Under the pieces are notes generated by a model. The model searched no databases, had not been told where the DNA came from, and saw only the letters and a program-made list of their open reading frames with translations. A program made the position numbers and the translations under genes. DNA of 64,000 nt. Origin: CAJXNP01 sp050305935 (GTDB lineage: Bacteria > Bacteroidota > Bacteroidia > Cytophagales > Cyclobacteriaceae). This document shows, piece after piece, positions 8,436-17,104 of the stretch. The stretch covers positions 9,102 through 73,101 of the forward strand of contig JBNLGG010000015.1 in NCBI GenBank assembly GCA_050305935.1, in the 5' to 3' direction. Each line of letters begins with the position of its first letter. Position 1 is the first letter of the stretch.

Positions 8436-9803
8436 TTAAATCTCTGCTAAGTCAGGCCTTTTTTTCTTTTTGGCTTTTTTCTTTTTTTCTCCCCAATATT
8501 TTTTGACAAATGTGTCTTTTATACCCACTTCGTGTACCTTGAAATATTTTTTAAACAGGCTCCAGGCAGTATCCAGCATCTCATCAGGCGTAATGTTTAT
8601 GTCAACCGCCAGCAGTTCCCTGGAATAGTCAAGGGCATATTTCAGACACCTTTCATCATATTCAGATAAATCAAAACCGTTTTCTTTTTTTGTTTTTGCG
8701 TGGATGGCGTCAGCATACAGGCGCACTCCGGCGTTCATGACCTGTGGATGATCTTTTCGGGTTTTTTTGCCTTGTACGATTTGTTTTAACCTGGACAAAG
8801 ATCGAAATGGATCGATGATGACCTTTCCGATATCCGTATCGCGTCGGAGATAAAGTTGTCCTTCGGTGATGTAGCCGGTGTTATCAGGGACAGCGTGAGT
8901 AATGTCGCCTTCATTTAAGGTAGTAACCGCAATGATGGTAATAGACCCCCCTTCAGGAAATTGCGCCGCTTTTTCGTAGATCTTTGCCAAATCGCTGTAT
9001 AGTGATCCGGGCATGGAATCTTTGGAAGGGATTTGATCCATTTTATTAGAAACAATGGCAAGTGCATCTGCATACAAGGTCATGTCTGTTAGCAAAACCA
9101 ACACCTTTTCCTTGTATTCCAGGGCAAAATATTCTGCGGCAGTGCAAGCCATATCCGGGATCAAAAGTCTTTCGACCGGCGGATTTTCGGTCGTGTTGAT
9201 GAATGAAATGATTTTATCAAGCACACCGGCGTAGGTAAATTTATTTTTGAAAAACAGGTAGTCATCATTAGACAGCCCCATTCCGCCTAAAATAATCTTG
9301 TCAGCGTCTGCCCGCAAGGCTACTTCTGCGAGGACCTCATTGTAGGGTTGGTCAGGGTCGGCAAAAAAGGGAATCTTTTGCCCGGTGACAATGGTGTTAT
9401 TTAAATCAATTCCCGCAATTCCTGTAGTGATTAATTCAGAAGGTTGCTTACGCCTCACCGGGTTCAGTGACGGCCCACCAATAAACACTTCTTTTCCTTC
9501 AGGCAAAGGGCCGTTATCAATTGGTTCTCCATAAGCGTTAAAAAAACGACCGGCAAGATCTTCGCTTACCCAAAGCGCTGGAGGTTTTCCCAAAAAGATC
9601 ACCTCAGAGTTTGAGGCAATACCCTCGGTACCCGGAAATACCTGTAGTGTGACTTTATCACCCTCGATCTTAACTACCTGCGCCGGACGGCTATCAACCA
9701 GGGCCATTTCTTCATAACCTACATTGCCAGCCTGGAGGCTTACTGTAGCCTTTGTGATTTGGGTAAGCTTCGTGTAGATCTTTTGAAAAGCCTGGGTCTT
9801 CAT
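8436..9803 (-). CDS. ntpB: V-type ATPase subunit B (non-catalytic head subunit)
   Basis: Subunit B alternates with A in the ATP-hydrolysing head. The 455 residues show the B-type signatures: an N-terminal beta-barrel, GPSLNPVRRKQPSELITTGIAGID, and a central nucleotide-fold domain without a Walker A lysine. They also include MTLYADALAIVSNKMDQIPSKDSMPGSLYSDLAKIYEKA in overlapping pieces, and the helical C-terminal domain. The far C-terminus is a lysine-rich extension (GEKKKKAKKKKRPD), which is unusual but common among Bacteroidota homologues as far as I recall. The start overlaps the stop of subunit A by 1 bp (9803). Confidence 0.95.
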   Translation of the reverse strand: MKTQAFQKIYTKLTQITKATVSLQAGNVGYEEMALVDSRPAQVVKIEGDKVTLQVFPGTEGIASNSEVIFLGKPPALWVSEDLAGRFFNAYGEPIDNGPLPEGKEVFIGGPSLNPVRRKQPSELITTGIAGIDLNNTIVTGQKIPFFADPDQPYNEVLAEVALRADADKIILGGMGLSNDDYLFFKNKFTYAGVLDKIISFINTTENPPVERLLIPDMACTAAEYFALEYKEKVLVLLTDMTLYADALAIVSNKMDQIPSKDSMPGSLYSDLAKIYEKAAQFPEGGSITIIAVTTLNEGDITHAVPDNTGYITEGQLYLRRDTDIGKVIIDPFRSLSRLKQIVQGKKTRKDHPQVMNAGVRLYADAIHAKTKKENGFDLSEYDERCLKYALDYSRELLAVDINITPDEMLDTAWSLFKKYFKVHEVGIKDTFVKKYWGEKKKKAKKKKRPDLAEI

Positions 9804-11563
9804 TAATAATTTATTTGAATAGGGTGTAACATTTGTTCAATTTCCTTTTCGTATTGCTTAAAGATCTGCGATTCAAAAGGCGAATAATTCATTTGCCTAA
9901 ATAAATTGATTATTTGCTTAAAGAATGATCTCGCTTCTTCATAATCATCAAATTCAAAATCCTGATGACAGATGTCCAGCACCTTATTGAGCATATATTT
10001 TTGACGATGCATGGGAGTATTTTGATCAATTTCATCAAATGCATCCTGCTGTAATATGACAAAGTCAATCAACTCACTTTTCCAAAATCGTACATGATAG
10101 TCGATGGGAACGGCATCGTCGCCAAGGATATTGATTTGCTCTGATGCTTCAATGCCTTTTTGCAGAAAATCTTTTGTCTTGAGTACCTTGCTCACCCAAT
10201 CTTTTTGAATGTGTTTGTCAGTAAATTCTGCGAATTCCTTATATTCCAGGTATTTGGAATAAGAACTCAGCGGTTCGATGGCGGGATAACGCTTGGAATC
10301 GGCACGGCGTTGAGACAATGCATAGAAACACCTGGCTACCTTTTGAGTCGACTCTGTAACCGGTTCTTTTAAATTTCCTCCCGCTGGTGAAACAGTCCCA
10401 ATAAAAGTAACTGATCCGGAACCACCGTCCGGGAGTTCGACATAGCCGGCCCTCGAATAGAAATTGGCGATGATGGCAGATAAGTCCATCGGGAATGCAT
10501 CAGGGCCGGGCAGTTCTTCCATCCTGTTTGACATTTCACGTAGTGCCTGTGCCCAGCGGGACGTCGAGTCTGCCAATAGCAGTACTTTCAACCCCATACT
10601 GCGGTAATACTCGGCAATAGTCATCCCTACATAGACAGAGGCCTCCCTCGCAGCGACAGGCATATTGGAAGTATTACAAATGATGGTAGTCCTTTCCTGC
10701 AATTTTCTACCGGTTCTGGTATCAAATAATTCCGGAAACTCTGTAAAAATTTCTACTACCTCATTGGCACGTTCGCCGCAGGCAGCCATCACGATCAGAT
10801 CAGCGTCTGCATTCTTGGAAATAACATGCTGAAGTACAGTCTTACCAGCGCCAAATGGCCCTGGTATGAATCCTGTGCCACCTTCCGTCATTGGGTTGAG
10901 GGTGTCGATTGCTCTGACGCCTGTCTGCATCAGTTTAAATGGGCGGGGCTTGCTTTTATAATTAGTGATCGGGATTTTCACCGGCCACTTTTGCATCATG
11001 GTGATATGAATAGTTTCACCTGCCTTGGTCCTTACCTTTGCAATGTAATCTTTGACCTTGTAGTTTCCTTCTTCTGCCAGCCAGGTCAGTGTAACCTTTT
11101 CCTTAATTTTAAACGGGACCATTATTTTATGGTCGATCCAGTTTTCTCTAACAGAACCGAGCCACGAACCGCCCGTCACTACCTGGCCTTTGCTGGCAAG
11201 AGGTGTAAACTGGTATATTTTATCGACATCGACAGGTGGGGAATAAATTCCTCTTTGGAGGAAAAGATTTTCAAAACCGTCCAGGTTGTTTTGAAGCCCA
11301 TCATAATTTTTTGAAAGTAATCCCGGCGCGAGAGTGATTTCCAGCATGTTCTGGGTAAAGTCTACCGCAGCTCCTACCTTCAATCCCCTGGTTGATTCAA
11401 AAACCTGAGCATAGGCGGTTGTTCCCTTTACCTTTATCACTTCTGCCATCAACTTTCCATCGTGGTGAATTACATAGCAGATTTCGTTTTGGCTAACGGG
11501 GCCATTTACCTCGATGGTGACGAGGTTTGAAATGATGGCGGTTATTTTTCCTTTGGTTTTCAT
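9803..11563 (-). CDS. ntpA: V-type ATPase catalytic subunit A
   Basis: Catalytic ATP-binding head subunit. The 586-residue product has the N-terminal beta-barrel and the bulge ('non-homologous') domain specific to V/A-type A subunits. Its Walker A motif is GPFGAGKT at about 235-242, followed by the GERANEVVEIF motif, LLADSTSRWAQALREMS (Walker B region) and a helical C-terminal domain. It is the same size as archaeal and bacterial A subunits (580-600). The gene follows DUF2764 by 29 bp and precedes B with a 1-bp overlap. No oddities were seen in catalytic residues. Confidence 0.96.
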   Translation of the reverse strand: MKTKGKITAIISNLVTIEVNGPVSQNEICYVIHHDGKLMAEVIKVKGTTAYAQVFESTRGLKVGAAVDFTQNMLEITLAPGLLSKNYDGLQNNLDGFENLFLQRGIYSPPVDVDKIYQFTPLASKGQVVTGGSWLGSVRENWIDHKIMVPFKIKEKVTLTWLAEEGNYKVKDYIAKVRTKAGETIHITMMQKWPVKIPITNYKSKPRPFKLMQTGVRAIDTLNPMTEGGTGFIPGPFGAGKTVLQHVISKNADADLIVMAACGERANEVVEIFTEFPELFDTRTGRKLQERTTIICNTSNMPVAAREASVYVGMTIAEYYRSMGLKVLLLADSTSRWAQALREMSNRMEELPGPDAFPMDLSAIIANFYSRAGYVELPDGGSGSVTFIGTVSPAGGNLKEPVTESTQKVARCFYALSQRRADSKRYPAIEPLSSYSKYLEYKEFAEFTDKHIQKDWVSKVLKTKDFLQKGIEASEQINILGDDAVPIDYHVRFWKSELIDFVILQQDAFDEIDQNTPMHRQKYMLNKVLDICHQDFEFDDYEEARSFFKQIINLFRQMNYSPFESQIFKQYEKEIEQMLHPIQINY

Positions 11564-11592
11564 TGGTGCTGAGGTTATGGTAAATGATTATT

Positions 11593-12375
11593 TTATGCAT
11601 TTGTAGTGTGTTTAAGAATAGTTTCCAATTCCGTCTTAGGAGTTTGTTCATCGTGTGGAATCACCCACCTTTCGAGTAGCAGATATTTCAGGTACCAACT
11701 GAATACCTGGTGCAGGGAGAAAAAAGAAAAGGAGGAAAGCTTGTCCAGGTAATGCCACCTTATCTTATCCAGTATTGACTCCAGCTCGACCGGTGTATTT
11801 CCGTTGTGGATAAATTCGCCGTTCTCTGGCAGATCAAAATCAGGGCGTTCAAGCCATTCAGGCCAATTTTGTGTAGAACCGTTGGTTGCGCTTATATCAA
11901 ATTTCCTTTTGTTGGATTGATGAATAGCCTTTCTGAGTTGATGGTCGAATGCATACCAATTAATCAGGAAACTATCTTTTACGCCTTCGACTGACTGAAA
12001 AAATATCTCCCATAAACGGGTTTCACATTTTGCCGGGTCAAATTCACTTTTGCCACTATAAATTTCACCCAAATAATCTGAAAACAGGTAGTCGCTAACA
12101 TAATTTCCATTCAAAATATCCTCGATTGAATCGGGGTAAAGGGAAGTGATTTCATGGAGGTTTCTATATGGCTTTGCTCTATTATTATATTCGTAAAAAT
12201 AATTTGAAATTTGCTTGATATCTGCCGGGTACTGTAGATACTTAAATAGGCCAAGGTCAGTATCACTAAGGTTGTCGTGGATGGACAATAGGATATCCGA
12301 ATGATCAGCCAGTTGACCGGAATAGTCATAACCTAAAACTGGCAAGGACGATATGAGATAGTAATAATTATTCAT
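11593..12375 (-). CDS. DUF2764 family protein, V-ATPase operon partner
   Basis: A 260-residue protein of the type found between subunits E and A in V-ATPase operons of Bacteroidota, Spirochaetes and relatives (DUF2764). It begins NNYYYLISSLPVLGY and has many aromatic residues and helical segments. It is thought to take the place of the missing C/d-type subunit, the socket between the central stalk and the K ring. That role is an inference from operon position. The frame extends upstream to 12411, but the ATG at 12375 is preferred because the conserved YYYLISSLP begins there. It overlaps the end of subunit E by 8 bp. Confidence 0.85.
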   Translation of the reverse strand: MNNYYYLISSLPVLGYDYSGQLADHSDILLSIHDNLSDTDLGLFKYLQYPADIKQISNYFYEYNNRAKPYRNLHEITSLYPDSIEDILNGNYVSDYLFSDYLGEIYSGKSEFDPAKCETRLWEIFFQSVEGVKDSFLINWYAFDHQLRKAIHQSNKRKFDISATNGSTQNWPEWLERPDFDLPENGEFIHNGNTPVELESILDKIRWHYLDKLSSFSFFSLHQVFSWYLKYLLLERWVIPHDEQTPKTELETILKHTTNA

Positions 12376-12973
12376 TTTTGGGATTGAATAATATGCTTTC
12401 GGTAACCTCATTTAATATGGGTGAGAAAAAGGATGCAAAATCCTTATCGGTAAATGTGATCATATATCCTGTTTTTGCCTCTGAAATTTGAAAGCCGCCC
12501 TCTATTCTCTTATCAAAATCAAGGCTAATTTGTGGTAATTCCTTTCCCAGACTATTTATAAATGCATCGTAAGCCTTGTTTTTCAATTTCAACGGCAGCA
12601 CGATTTTATCAATGTTTGCCGAAGAGTTTCTTACGACCTCAAGAATCAGGTTTTTTAAGAATTCCAGGTCGGAAAAAGAATCCCTTATCTTTTCATCGAG
12701 TATTCTTGATTTCAGTAGATGTTTGATTTCCTGTTTAAAAGAAAGGATCGATTTTTTCCCAGCAAGCTGTATATCGGTCAGGCTTTTTTGTCTTAACTCA
12801 ACAGCATTTTTTTCAGCTTTTATTCTAATTTCTTCCGCTTGCTTCCTGGCAGATTTGATGATGTTTTCCGCTTCTGTTTTTGCCTGATGCAGGATTTCGG
12901 AAGCTTCGCGTTGCGCTTTTTCTATGCCTTCCTGGTAAATTTTGTCAGTAAGGGCGTCAATGTTCTTTATCAT
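12368..12973 (-). CDS. ntpE: V-type ATPase subunit E (peripheral stalk)
   Basis: Subunit E forms the peripheral stalk that holds the head static. The 201 residues are an N-terminal charged, nearly uninterrupted helix with AxxEAxxILxxAxxEA-type heptads (about 10-90), followed by a small globular C-terminal domain that binds the top of the head, as in the family. The helical coiled coil would normally pair with a subunit G/H, which is not encoded here. It is the first ATPase gene of the operon, 36 bp after the second universal stress protein gene, with no obvious promoter in between. Confidence 0.87.
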   Translation of the reverse strand: MIKNIDALTDKIYQEGIEKAQREASEILHQAKTEAENIIKSARKQAEEIRIKAEKNAVELRQKSLTDIQLAGKKSILSFKQEIKHLLKSRILDEKIRDSFSDLEFLKNLILEVVRNSSANIDKIVLPLKLKNKAYDAFINSLGKELPQISLDFDKRIEGGFQISEAKTGYMITFTDKDFASFFSPILNEVTESILFNPKNE

Positions 12974-13009
12974 CGTAAATGATTACAGAGCTTTTCAGTG
13001 TAGCGCCTC

Positions 13010-13939
13010 CTAAACTTTTTTCATTGCTTTAAAAAAGTTATAGGTTTTTTTTGCCTGACGGTCTTTAACTAATAGTAAAAGAATGTCCTTATCCCTGCTC
13101 ACTAATTCTTCACCTACACTTCCCAGGATAAAGGCCGATGCCTTTGTTTGTTTTTTACTACCCATCATGATCAGATCAATATTTTGATCATGTGCATAAT
13201 TAATAATGGATTTTGCAATAGAGCCGTTTTCATTTGGTTTACAAACATGGACCGGCTCTAGTATCGCTAAGTTATGTTCCTTATAATATTTTTCCCACCG
13301 TTGTTCTGCATGTTCTACCATGGTCCAGGCAAATTCGTCGTATGTTTTTCCAATTCGGGTATAGCCCCCGGGTACTTCTACCACATGAAGGCAATAAAAC
13401 TGCGTATGGGGCAAGTATTTTTGGATCATGCAGGCTGTTTCAAATACGTTGTCAGTTCGTTTGGAAAAGTCGACTGGTATGAGGATTTTTTTAAAGCGGG
13501 CTTTAAAGTTTTCCGGTACAAAAAGAATGGAACAGTCACTTTTTCGAGCCAGTTTTTCCATGATAATGCCACTACCTTTTTTTTGACTTTTTTTACCGGC
13601 TACGATTAGATTGATTAGTTTAATGTTTGACCAATGCAACAACTGCTTTAAGGGGTCTCCCTCCGCTATTTCGTAGTGTACTTTTATATTGCCATTATTC
13701 CTAAAAAATCGCTCTACTTCATTTCTCATTTTGATTTTAATCCGTTCGTCGTTTGGCAGATGCCCCATATATTTAATTTCTTTTCCAGAGGGGGGAATTT
13801 CCAGGTCTTTTTCGACATAGATAAAGTAGAGATATTCAATGAATGGATTAATGCTGATAAACCTGCAAATAAATTTCAGCAGCGTAAAATCCATTTCAGT
13901 TAAATCAAGACTTACTAAAACTCTGGAGAACGGCTTCAT
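13010..13939 (-). CDS. Universal stress protein, tandem UspA domains
   Basis: A 309-residue cytosolic protein with two UspA domains (about 5-145 and 150-300). Each opens with a beta strand ending in VSLDLT or IPVDFS, where the Asp follows the first strand as in the family. The nucleotide-binding motif G-2x-G-9x-G(S/T) is only partly kept. The second domain has MGSKKQTKASAFILGS, where the second glycine is replaced, so ATP binding is doubtful. It lies 11 bp after the other Usp gene and 36 bp ahead of V-ATPase E, so all are likely cotranscribed. Confidence 0.85.
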   Translation of the reverse strand: MKPFSRVLVSLDLTEMDFTLLKFICRFISINPFIEYLYFIYVEKDLEIPPSGKEIKYMGHLPNDERIKIKMRNEVERFFRNNGNIKVHYEIAEGDPLKQLLHWSNIKLINLIVAGKKSQKKGSGIIMEKLARKSDCSILFVPENFKARFKKILIPVDFSKRTDNVFETACMIQKYLPHTQFYCLHVVEVPGGYTRIGKTYDEFAWTMVEHAEQRWEKYYKEHNLAILEPVHVCKPNENGSIAKSIINYAHDQNIDLIMMGSKKQTKASAFILGSVGEELVSRDKDILLLLVKDRQAKKTYNFFKAMKKV

Positions 13940-13950
13940 TGCAGTTGATT

Positions 13951-14814
13951 TTATTTATAATCACCTATCGATAGTACAGGTACATCAGACTTTGCGGCAA
14001 CTTTTTTAGCAATACTCTCATGGAAAAGGTTCTTTATTGCGCTGCGTGATCTATGCAGAATCGTGAGTAATAAGATTTTGTTGGATTTGGTGAAATCCAG
14101 TATTCCTTTTCCCACGTCGTTGCATACTACCTGATGAAATTCAGGATGATAGCCTTCGAAATGTGATTTAAGTAGTTCCAGGTTCTTTGATTCTTCTGGT
14201 GAAAGTTGATCTCTGTTACCAACTGAAAAGAAATAGACTTTTGCACTAAAGAAGGAAGAGAAAGATTTAACAATATTAAGTTTATTGAGATCATCGATTC
14301 TCTTCAGGTCGTATGCAAACGCAATTGCCGCATTTGATTCCACCTTGAATTTATAGGGAAATATTAGAACAGGCACATGTAGCTTGTTCGTCAGTTTGGC
14401 AGCTTTAGAGTGCCACAGTGTTTTATTTTGCGGTCCCCCTTTCGTTCCGATGAATACCAGGTCGACGTCATATTGACGCACTACCCTTTTTATCGCGTCT
14501 GTCAAAAGGCCAATTTCTTTGATAATTGTGAATCGGATGTCATAGACATTAGATATGTCCTTTAACAGGGCGTCAAATTTTGCTTCCGTCCTTTTTTTCG
14601 TCCAGTTTAGCAAGACATTTTCAAACCTGTTCAAAATGCCTTTCTCAAAAATCCTGTTCTTATGCATTTTTATTTTTAAAAGAGGACGATTATAAACGTG
14701 AAGTAATAGTACCTCAGAATTATTATAGTTTGCAAAGTTGACGGCGCGCTGGATTAGTTCGTTGGAATTCCCTGAAAAGTCTACCGGAATAAGGATTTTC
14801 TTTATCGTTTTCAT
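13951..14814 (-). CDS. Universal stress protein, tandem UspA domains
   Basis: A 287-residue protein with two UspA domains. The first is standard: KKILIPVDFSGNSNELIQ at the N-terminus, then IGTKGGPQNKTLWHS, which keeps the G-2x-G spacing but ends in Ser instead of Gly-Ser. The second is divergent and ends in AKKVAAKSDVPVLSIGD, which replaces the glycine-rich loop with ILHRSRSAIKN. It is the promoter-proximal gene of the Usp/V-ATPase unit. Upstream lies a long gap with an inverted repeat (14851-14880). Confidence 0.85.
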   Translation of the reverse strand: MKTIKKILIPVDFSGNSNELIQRAVNFANYNNSEVLLLHVYNRPLLKIKMHKNRIFEKGILNRFENVLLNWTKKRTEAKFDALLKDISNVYDIRFTIIKEIGLLTDAIKRVVRQYDVDLVFIGTKGGPQNKTLWHSKAAKLTNKLHVPVLIFPYKFKVESNAAIAFAYDLKRIDDLNKLNIVKSFSSFFSAKVYFFSVGNRDQLSPEESKNLELLKSHFEGYHPEFHQVVCNDVGKGILDFTKSNKILLLTILHRSRSAIKNLFHESIAKKVAAKSDVPVLSIGDYK

Positions 14815-14850
14815 GGCAAGAAGATTAAAGCACCTAAAACGTTATTTTTT

Positions 14851-14880
14851 ACCCACCTATGTTTATAACAATCGGTGGGT
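14851..14880. promoter_or_regulatory. Inverted repeat upstream of the Usp/V-ATPase unit
   Basis: ACCCACC (14851-14857) and GGTGGGT (14874-14880) form a perfect 7-bp inverted repeat with a 16-bp AT-rich centre, 37 bp before the first Usp gene. Neither strand has a T run after it, so an operator is more likely than a terminator. The regulator is unknown. Confidence 0.3.
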
Positions 14881-15403
14881 CAATTTAATCCCAGTATCTG
14901 TCTGGTATTATCTGTTTTTAGTCAAATAAGCTTCTCATGGCAGTCACGGCAAAGTGCAGTTACTCCTCATACATGGTTTAACGAGGATGGTAATTTCCAA
15001 GACAATAGCAGAAATGACCTTTGTCAGGTTTGGCATCATTTAATTCCACTCGCCTAATCGATCGTTTATTTCGAACTCAACAATCTTCCTGGATTTTTCC
15101 TCAGAATAAAAAAGTGCGTTTACTTCAATTCCCTTTTCTTCGTTTTTTTTGATCTAATGAATTGACAGCGGGGGCTTTCCGGGAGGCTTTTGGGAAACAG
15201 AAAATAAACGTAAATATGAAGAATGCTTCTTAGATCGGTTTCAGCCTGTTTTTGTCTTTTAAATTTTTTCTGTGATTTCGGGAAACACTACATTTCATGG
15301 TGTTAACTTAAATTAGAAAATAAAACTCGTGCTCAAATCAATTCTTTACACATAAATAGAGCTTAAAATAGACCCGCGGTCCTGTTAAATAATTCCTAAG
15401 GTG
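14881..15403. other. Gene-poor gap with possible gene relics
   Basis: About 520 bp without a supported gene between the Usp operon and def. Two short minus-strand stretches look protein-like. One has 37 codons open from 15153 to the stop at 15040 (KSRKIVEFEINDRLGEWN at its end). The other has 14 codons ending at 14922 and contains LCRDCHEKL, which resembles the zinc-binding end of HNH nucleases (LCxxCHxxLH). They are in different frames with stops between them, so at best this is a decayed gene. No hit can be claimed without a search. Confidence 0.2.
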
Positions 15404-15411
15404 TATATTTG
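15404..15411 (+). promoter_or_regulatory. -7 promoter element for def
   Basis: TATATTTG is a full TAnnTTTG match, 20 bp before the def ATG. At 19-bp spacing upstream there is CTG (15382-15384), one base off the -33 TTG. Confidence 0.5.
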
Positions 15412-15431
15412 TCAAAAAAGTTAAATATATA

Positions 15432-15980
15432 ATGATTTATCCGATAGTAGCGTTTGGACACCCGGTGTTAAAGAAAAAGGCCGGGGAAATAGAAAAGGGA
15501 AGTGATATCAATCAATTGGCGGCGGATATGTTTGAGACCATGGAGAACGCACAGGGAATAGGATTAGCAGCTCCACAAATTGGTAAAAGTCTTCGAATTT
15601 TTGTGGTAGACGGAGCCCCTCTCGAAGAAGAGGATATGCTGAATTTCAGAAAAATATTTGTGAACCCGACGATTCTGGAGGAGTTTGATGACGAGTGGAC
15701 ATTTGAGGAAGGTTGCCTGAGCATTCCCGGAATTCGGGAAAATGTGAGCCGACATGGCAAACTTCGCATTCACTATTTTGATGAAAACTGGGTGGAATAC
15801 GAAGAAGAATTTGATGGTATGAAGGCCAGGATCATTCAGCATGAATATGATCATTTAGAAGGAATTCTTTTTACTGATCATATTTCTTCGTTTAAAAAGC
15901 GTCTCTTAAAAGGTAAATTGGCAAATATCAGCAAGGGCAAAGTTCCCGTGGAGTATAGAATGACTTTTCCCCAGAAATAA
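15432..15980 (+). CDS. def: Peptide deformylase
   Basis: Removes the formyl group from the N-terminal methionine of new proteins. It is a metalloprotease of 182 residues with all three class-I motifs: GIGLAAPQIG (motif 1), EGCLSIPG (motif 2, metal-binding Cys) and QHEYDHLEG (motif 3, HExxH with the catalytic Glu). Length and spacing are normal. It is followed by the amidase gene after 4 bp, so both form an operon driven by the promoter at 15404. Confidence 0.97.
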   Translation: MIYPIVAFGHPVLKKKAGEIEKGSDINQLAADMFETMENAQGIGLAAPQIGKSLRIFVVDGAPLEEEDMLNFRKIFVNPTILEEFDDEWTFEEGCLSIPGIRENVSRHGKLRIHYFDENWVEYEEEFDGMKARIIQHEYDHLEGILFTDHISSFKKRLLKGKLANISKGKVPVEYRMTFPQK

Positions 15981-15984
15981 TAGA

Positions 15985-16752
15985 ATGTCCACCTTAAAGA
16001 TCACCATTGTTCAAACCGATATTTATTGGGAAAATATTCCAGCCAATCTCGGCGAATTGGAAGAAAAGCTTTGGCAGGGTGAAACCGGTGATTTGATAGT
16101 CCTGCCCGAAATGTTCAATACTGGGTTCAGTATGGCCGTGGAAAATCTGGCCGAACCTATGAATTTCACTACTTTTAAGTGGCTCCGACAGCAGGCGGAA
16201 CAACATCAGGCAGTGGTAATGGGAAGCTTTATCGTAAAAGAATCCGGCAAGTATTATAACAGGGCAGTTTGGGTTTTTCCTGATGGGGATTACGGATACT
16301 ATGATAAGTCTAAACCTTTTACCATGATGGGGGAGGACAAGGTAATTTCGCCTGGTGGAAAGCGGGAAATTTTTGAATGGAAGGGATGGAAGATCAAGCC
16401 CTTGATCTGCTATGATCTACGTTTCCCGGAACTTGCGCGAAATAACTTTACTGAAAATCAATTTCAGTATGATTTGCTCATCTATATGGGCAATTGGCCT
16501 TCCGCTCGTATTCATGCATGGGACACTCTTTTGAAAGCCAGGGCCATGGAAAACTCCTGCTATTTAGCGGCGGTCAACCGGGTCGGCGAAGATGGGAACG
16601 GAATTCCGTTTAACGGTCACAGTACGGTATTGGATCCGCGTGGGGATTATTTGATCGAGCCGACAGAAGAGGAATCAATCAGCACAGTTTCATTAAACCT
16701 CGAAGCCTTGAATAATTATCGGCAGAAATTTCAGGTGCATTTGGATTGGTGA
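15985..16752 (+). CDS. Nitrilase-superfamily amidase (omega-amidase-like)
   Basis: A 255-residue carbon-nitrogen hydrolase with the Glu-Lys-Cys triad: LPEMFNTGF (Glu), YDKSKPF (Lys) and LICYDLRFPE (Cys). The motif set and size match the YafV/Nit2-like omega-amidases, which hydrolyse 2-oxoglutaramate or 2-oxosuccinamate in metabolite repair. The exact substrate cannot be read from sequence. It lies 4 bp after def, an arrangement often seen in Bacteroidota. No signal peptide, so cytosolic. Confidence 0.88.
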   Translation: MSTLKITIVQTDIYWENIPANLGELEEKLWQGETGDLIVLPEMFNTGFSMAVENLAEPMNFTTFKWLRQQAEQHQAVVMGSFIVKESGKYYNRAVWVFPDGDYGYYDKSKPFTMMGEDKVISPGGKREIFEWKGWKIKPLICYDLRFPELARNNFTENQFQYDLLIYMGNWPSARIHAWDTLLKARAMENSCYLAAVNRVGEDGNGIPFNGHSTVLDPRGDYLIEPTEEESISTVSLNLEALNNYRQKFQVHLDW

Positions 16753-16755
16753 TTT

Positions 16756-16773
16756 TTGCGATTACAATCGCAA
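16756..16773. repeat. Perfect 8-bp palindrome upstream of the orphan antitoxin gene
   Basis: TTGCGATT-AC-AATCGCAA, arms 16756-16763 and 16766-16773, lies 71-88 bp before the VapB start and directly after the amidase stop. It could be an operator for an autoregulating antitoxin, or the weak end of the def operon. No T run follows, so a simple terminator is unlikely. Confidence 0.4.
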
Positions 16774-16843
16774 GTTTATATATGGAGCCTTTGATATATT
16801 ACCGCAAAATGTGAAGCACTTTTTTTTACTCAAATGTTTGACA

Positions 16844-17035
16844 ATGAAAACAACCATTCAAATAAATGATGATCTTTTGACAAAGGCCATGAAATTGACC
16901 AACACAAAGACAAAGAGGGAAACAATTGAGGTTGCATTGATTAACATAATCAAAACATTAAATCAAAAGAATCTCTTACGATATCGAGGTAAAGAAATTT
17001 GGGAAGGGAATTTTGATGATATGCGTTCAACTTGA
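16844..17035 (+). CDS. Orphan VapB-type antitoxin (DUF2191-like)
   Basis: A 63-residue protein that matches the short VapB family (pfam09957, DUF2191). It starts with the ribbon strand MKTTIQINDDLL, then the helix-forming AMKLTNTKTKRETIEVALINII, and ends in the toxin-binding tail RGKEIWEGNFDDMR. The ATG at 16844 is chosen over the longer frame start at 16811 because the family begins with MxTTIxIDD. VapB normally sits directly before the PIN-domain ribonuclease VapC. Here the next gene, hemE, is 69 bp away on the other strand and no VapC is present, so the antitoxin is orphaned. Expression and function are uncertain. Confidence 0.75.
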   Translation: MKTTIQINDDLLTKAMKLTNTKTKRETIEVALINIIKTLNQKNLLRYRGKEIWEGNFDDMRST

Positions 17036-17104
17036 TTTACCCTATAAATGCAGCTTCGAAATGATCGCAGCTAAAGATGTTTAGACAGTCAAGGATGAAA
17101 AAAC

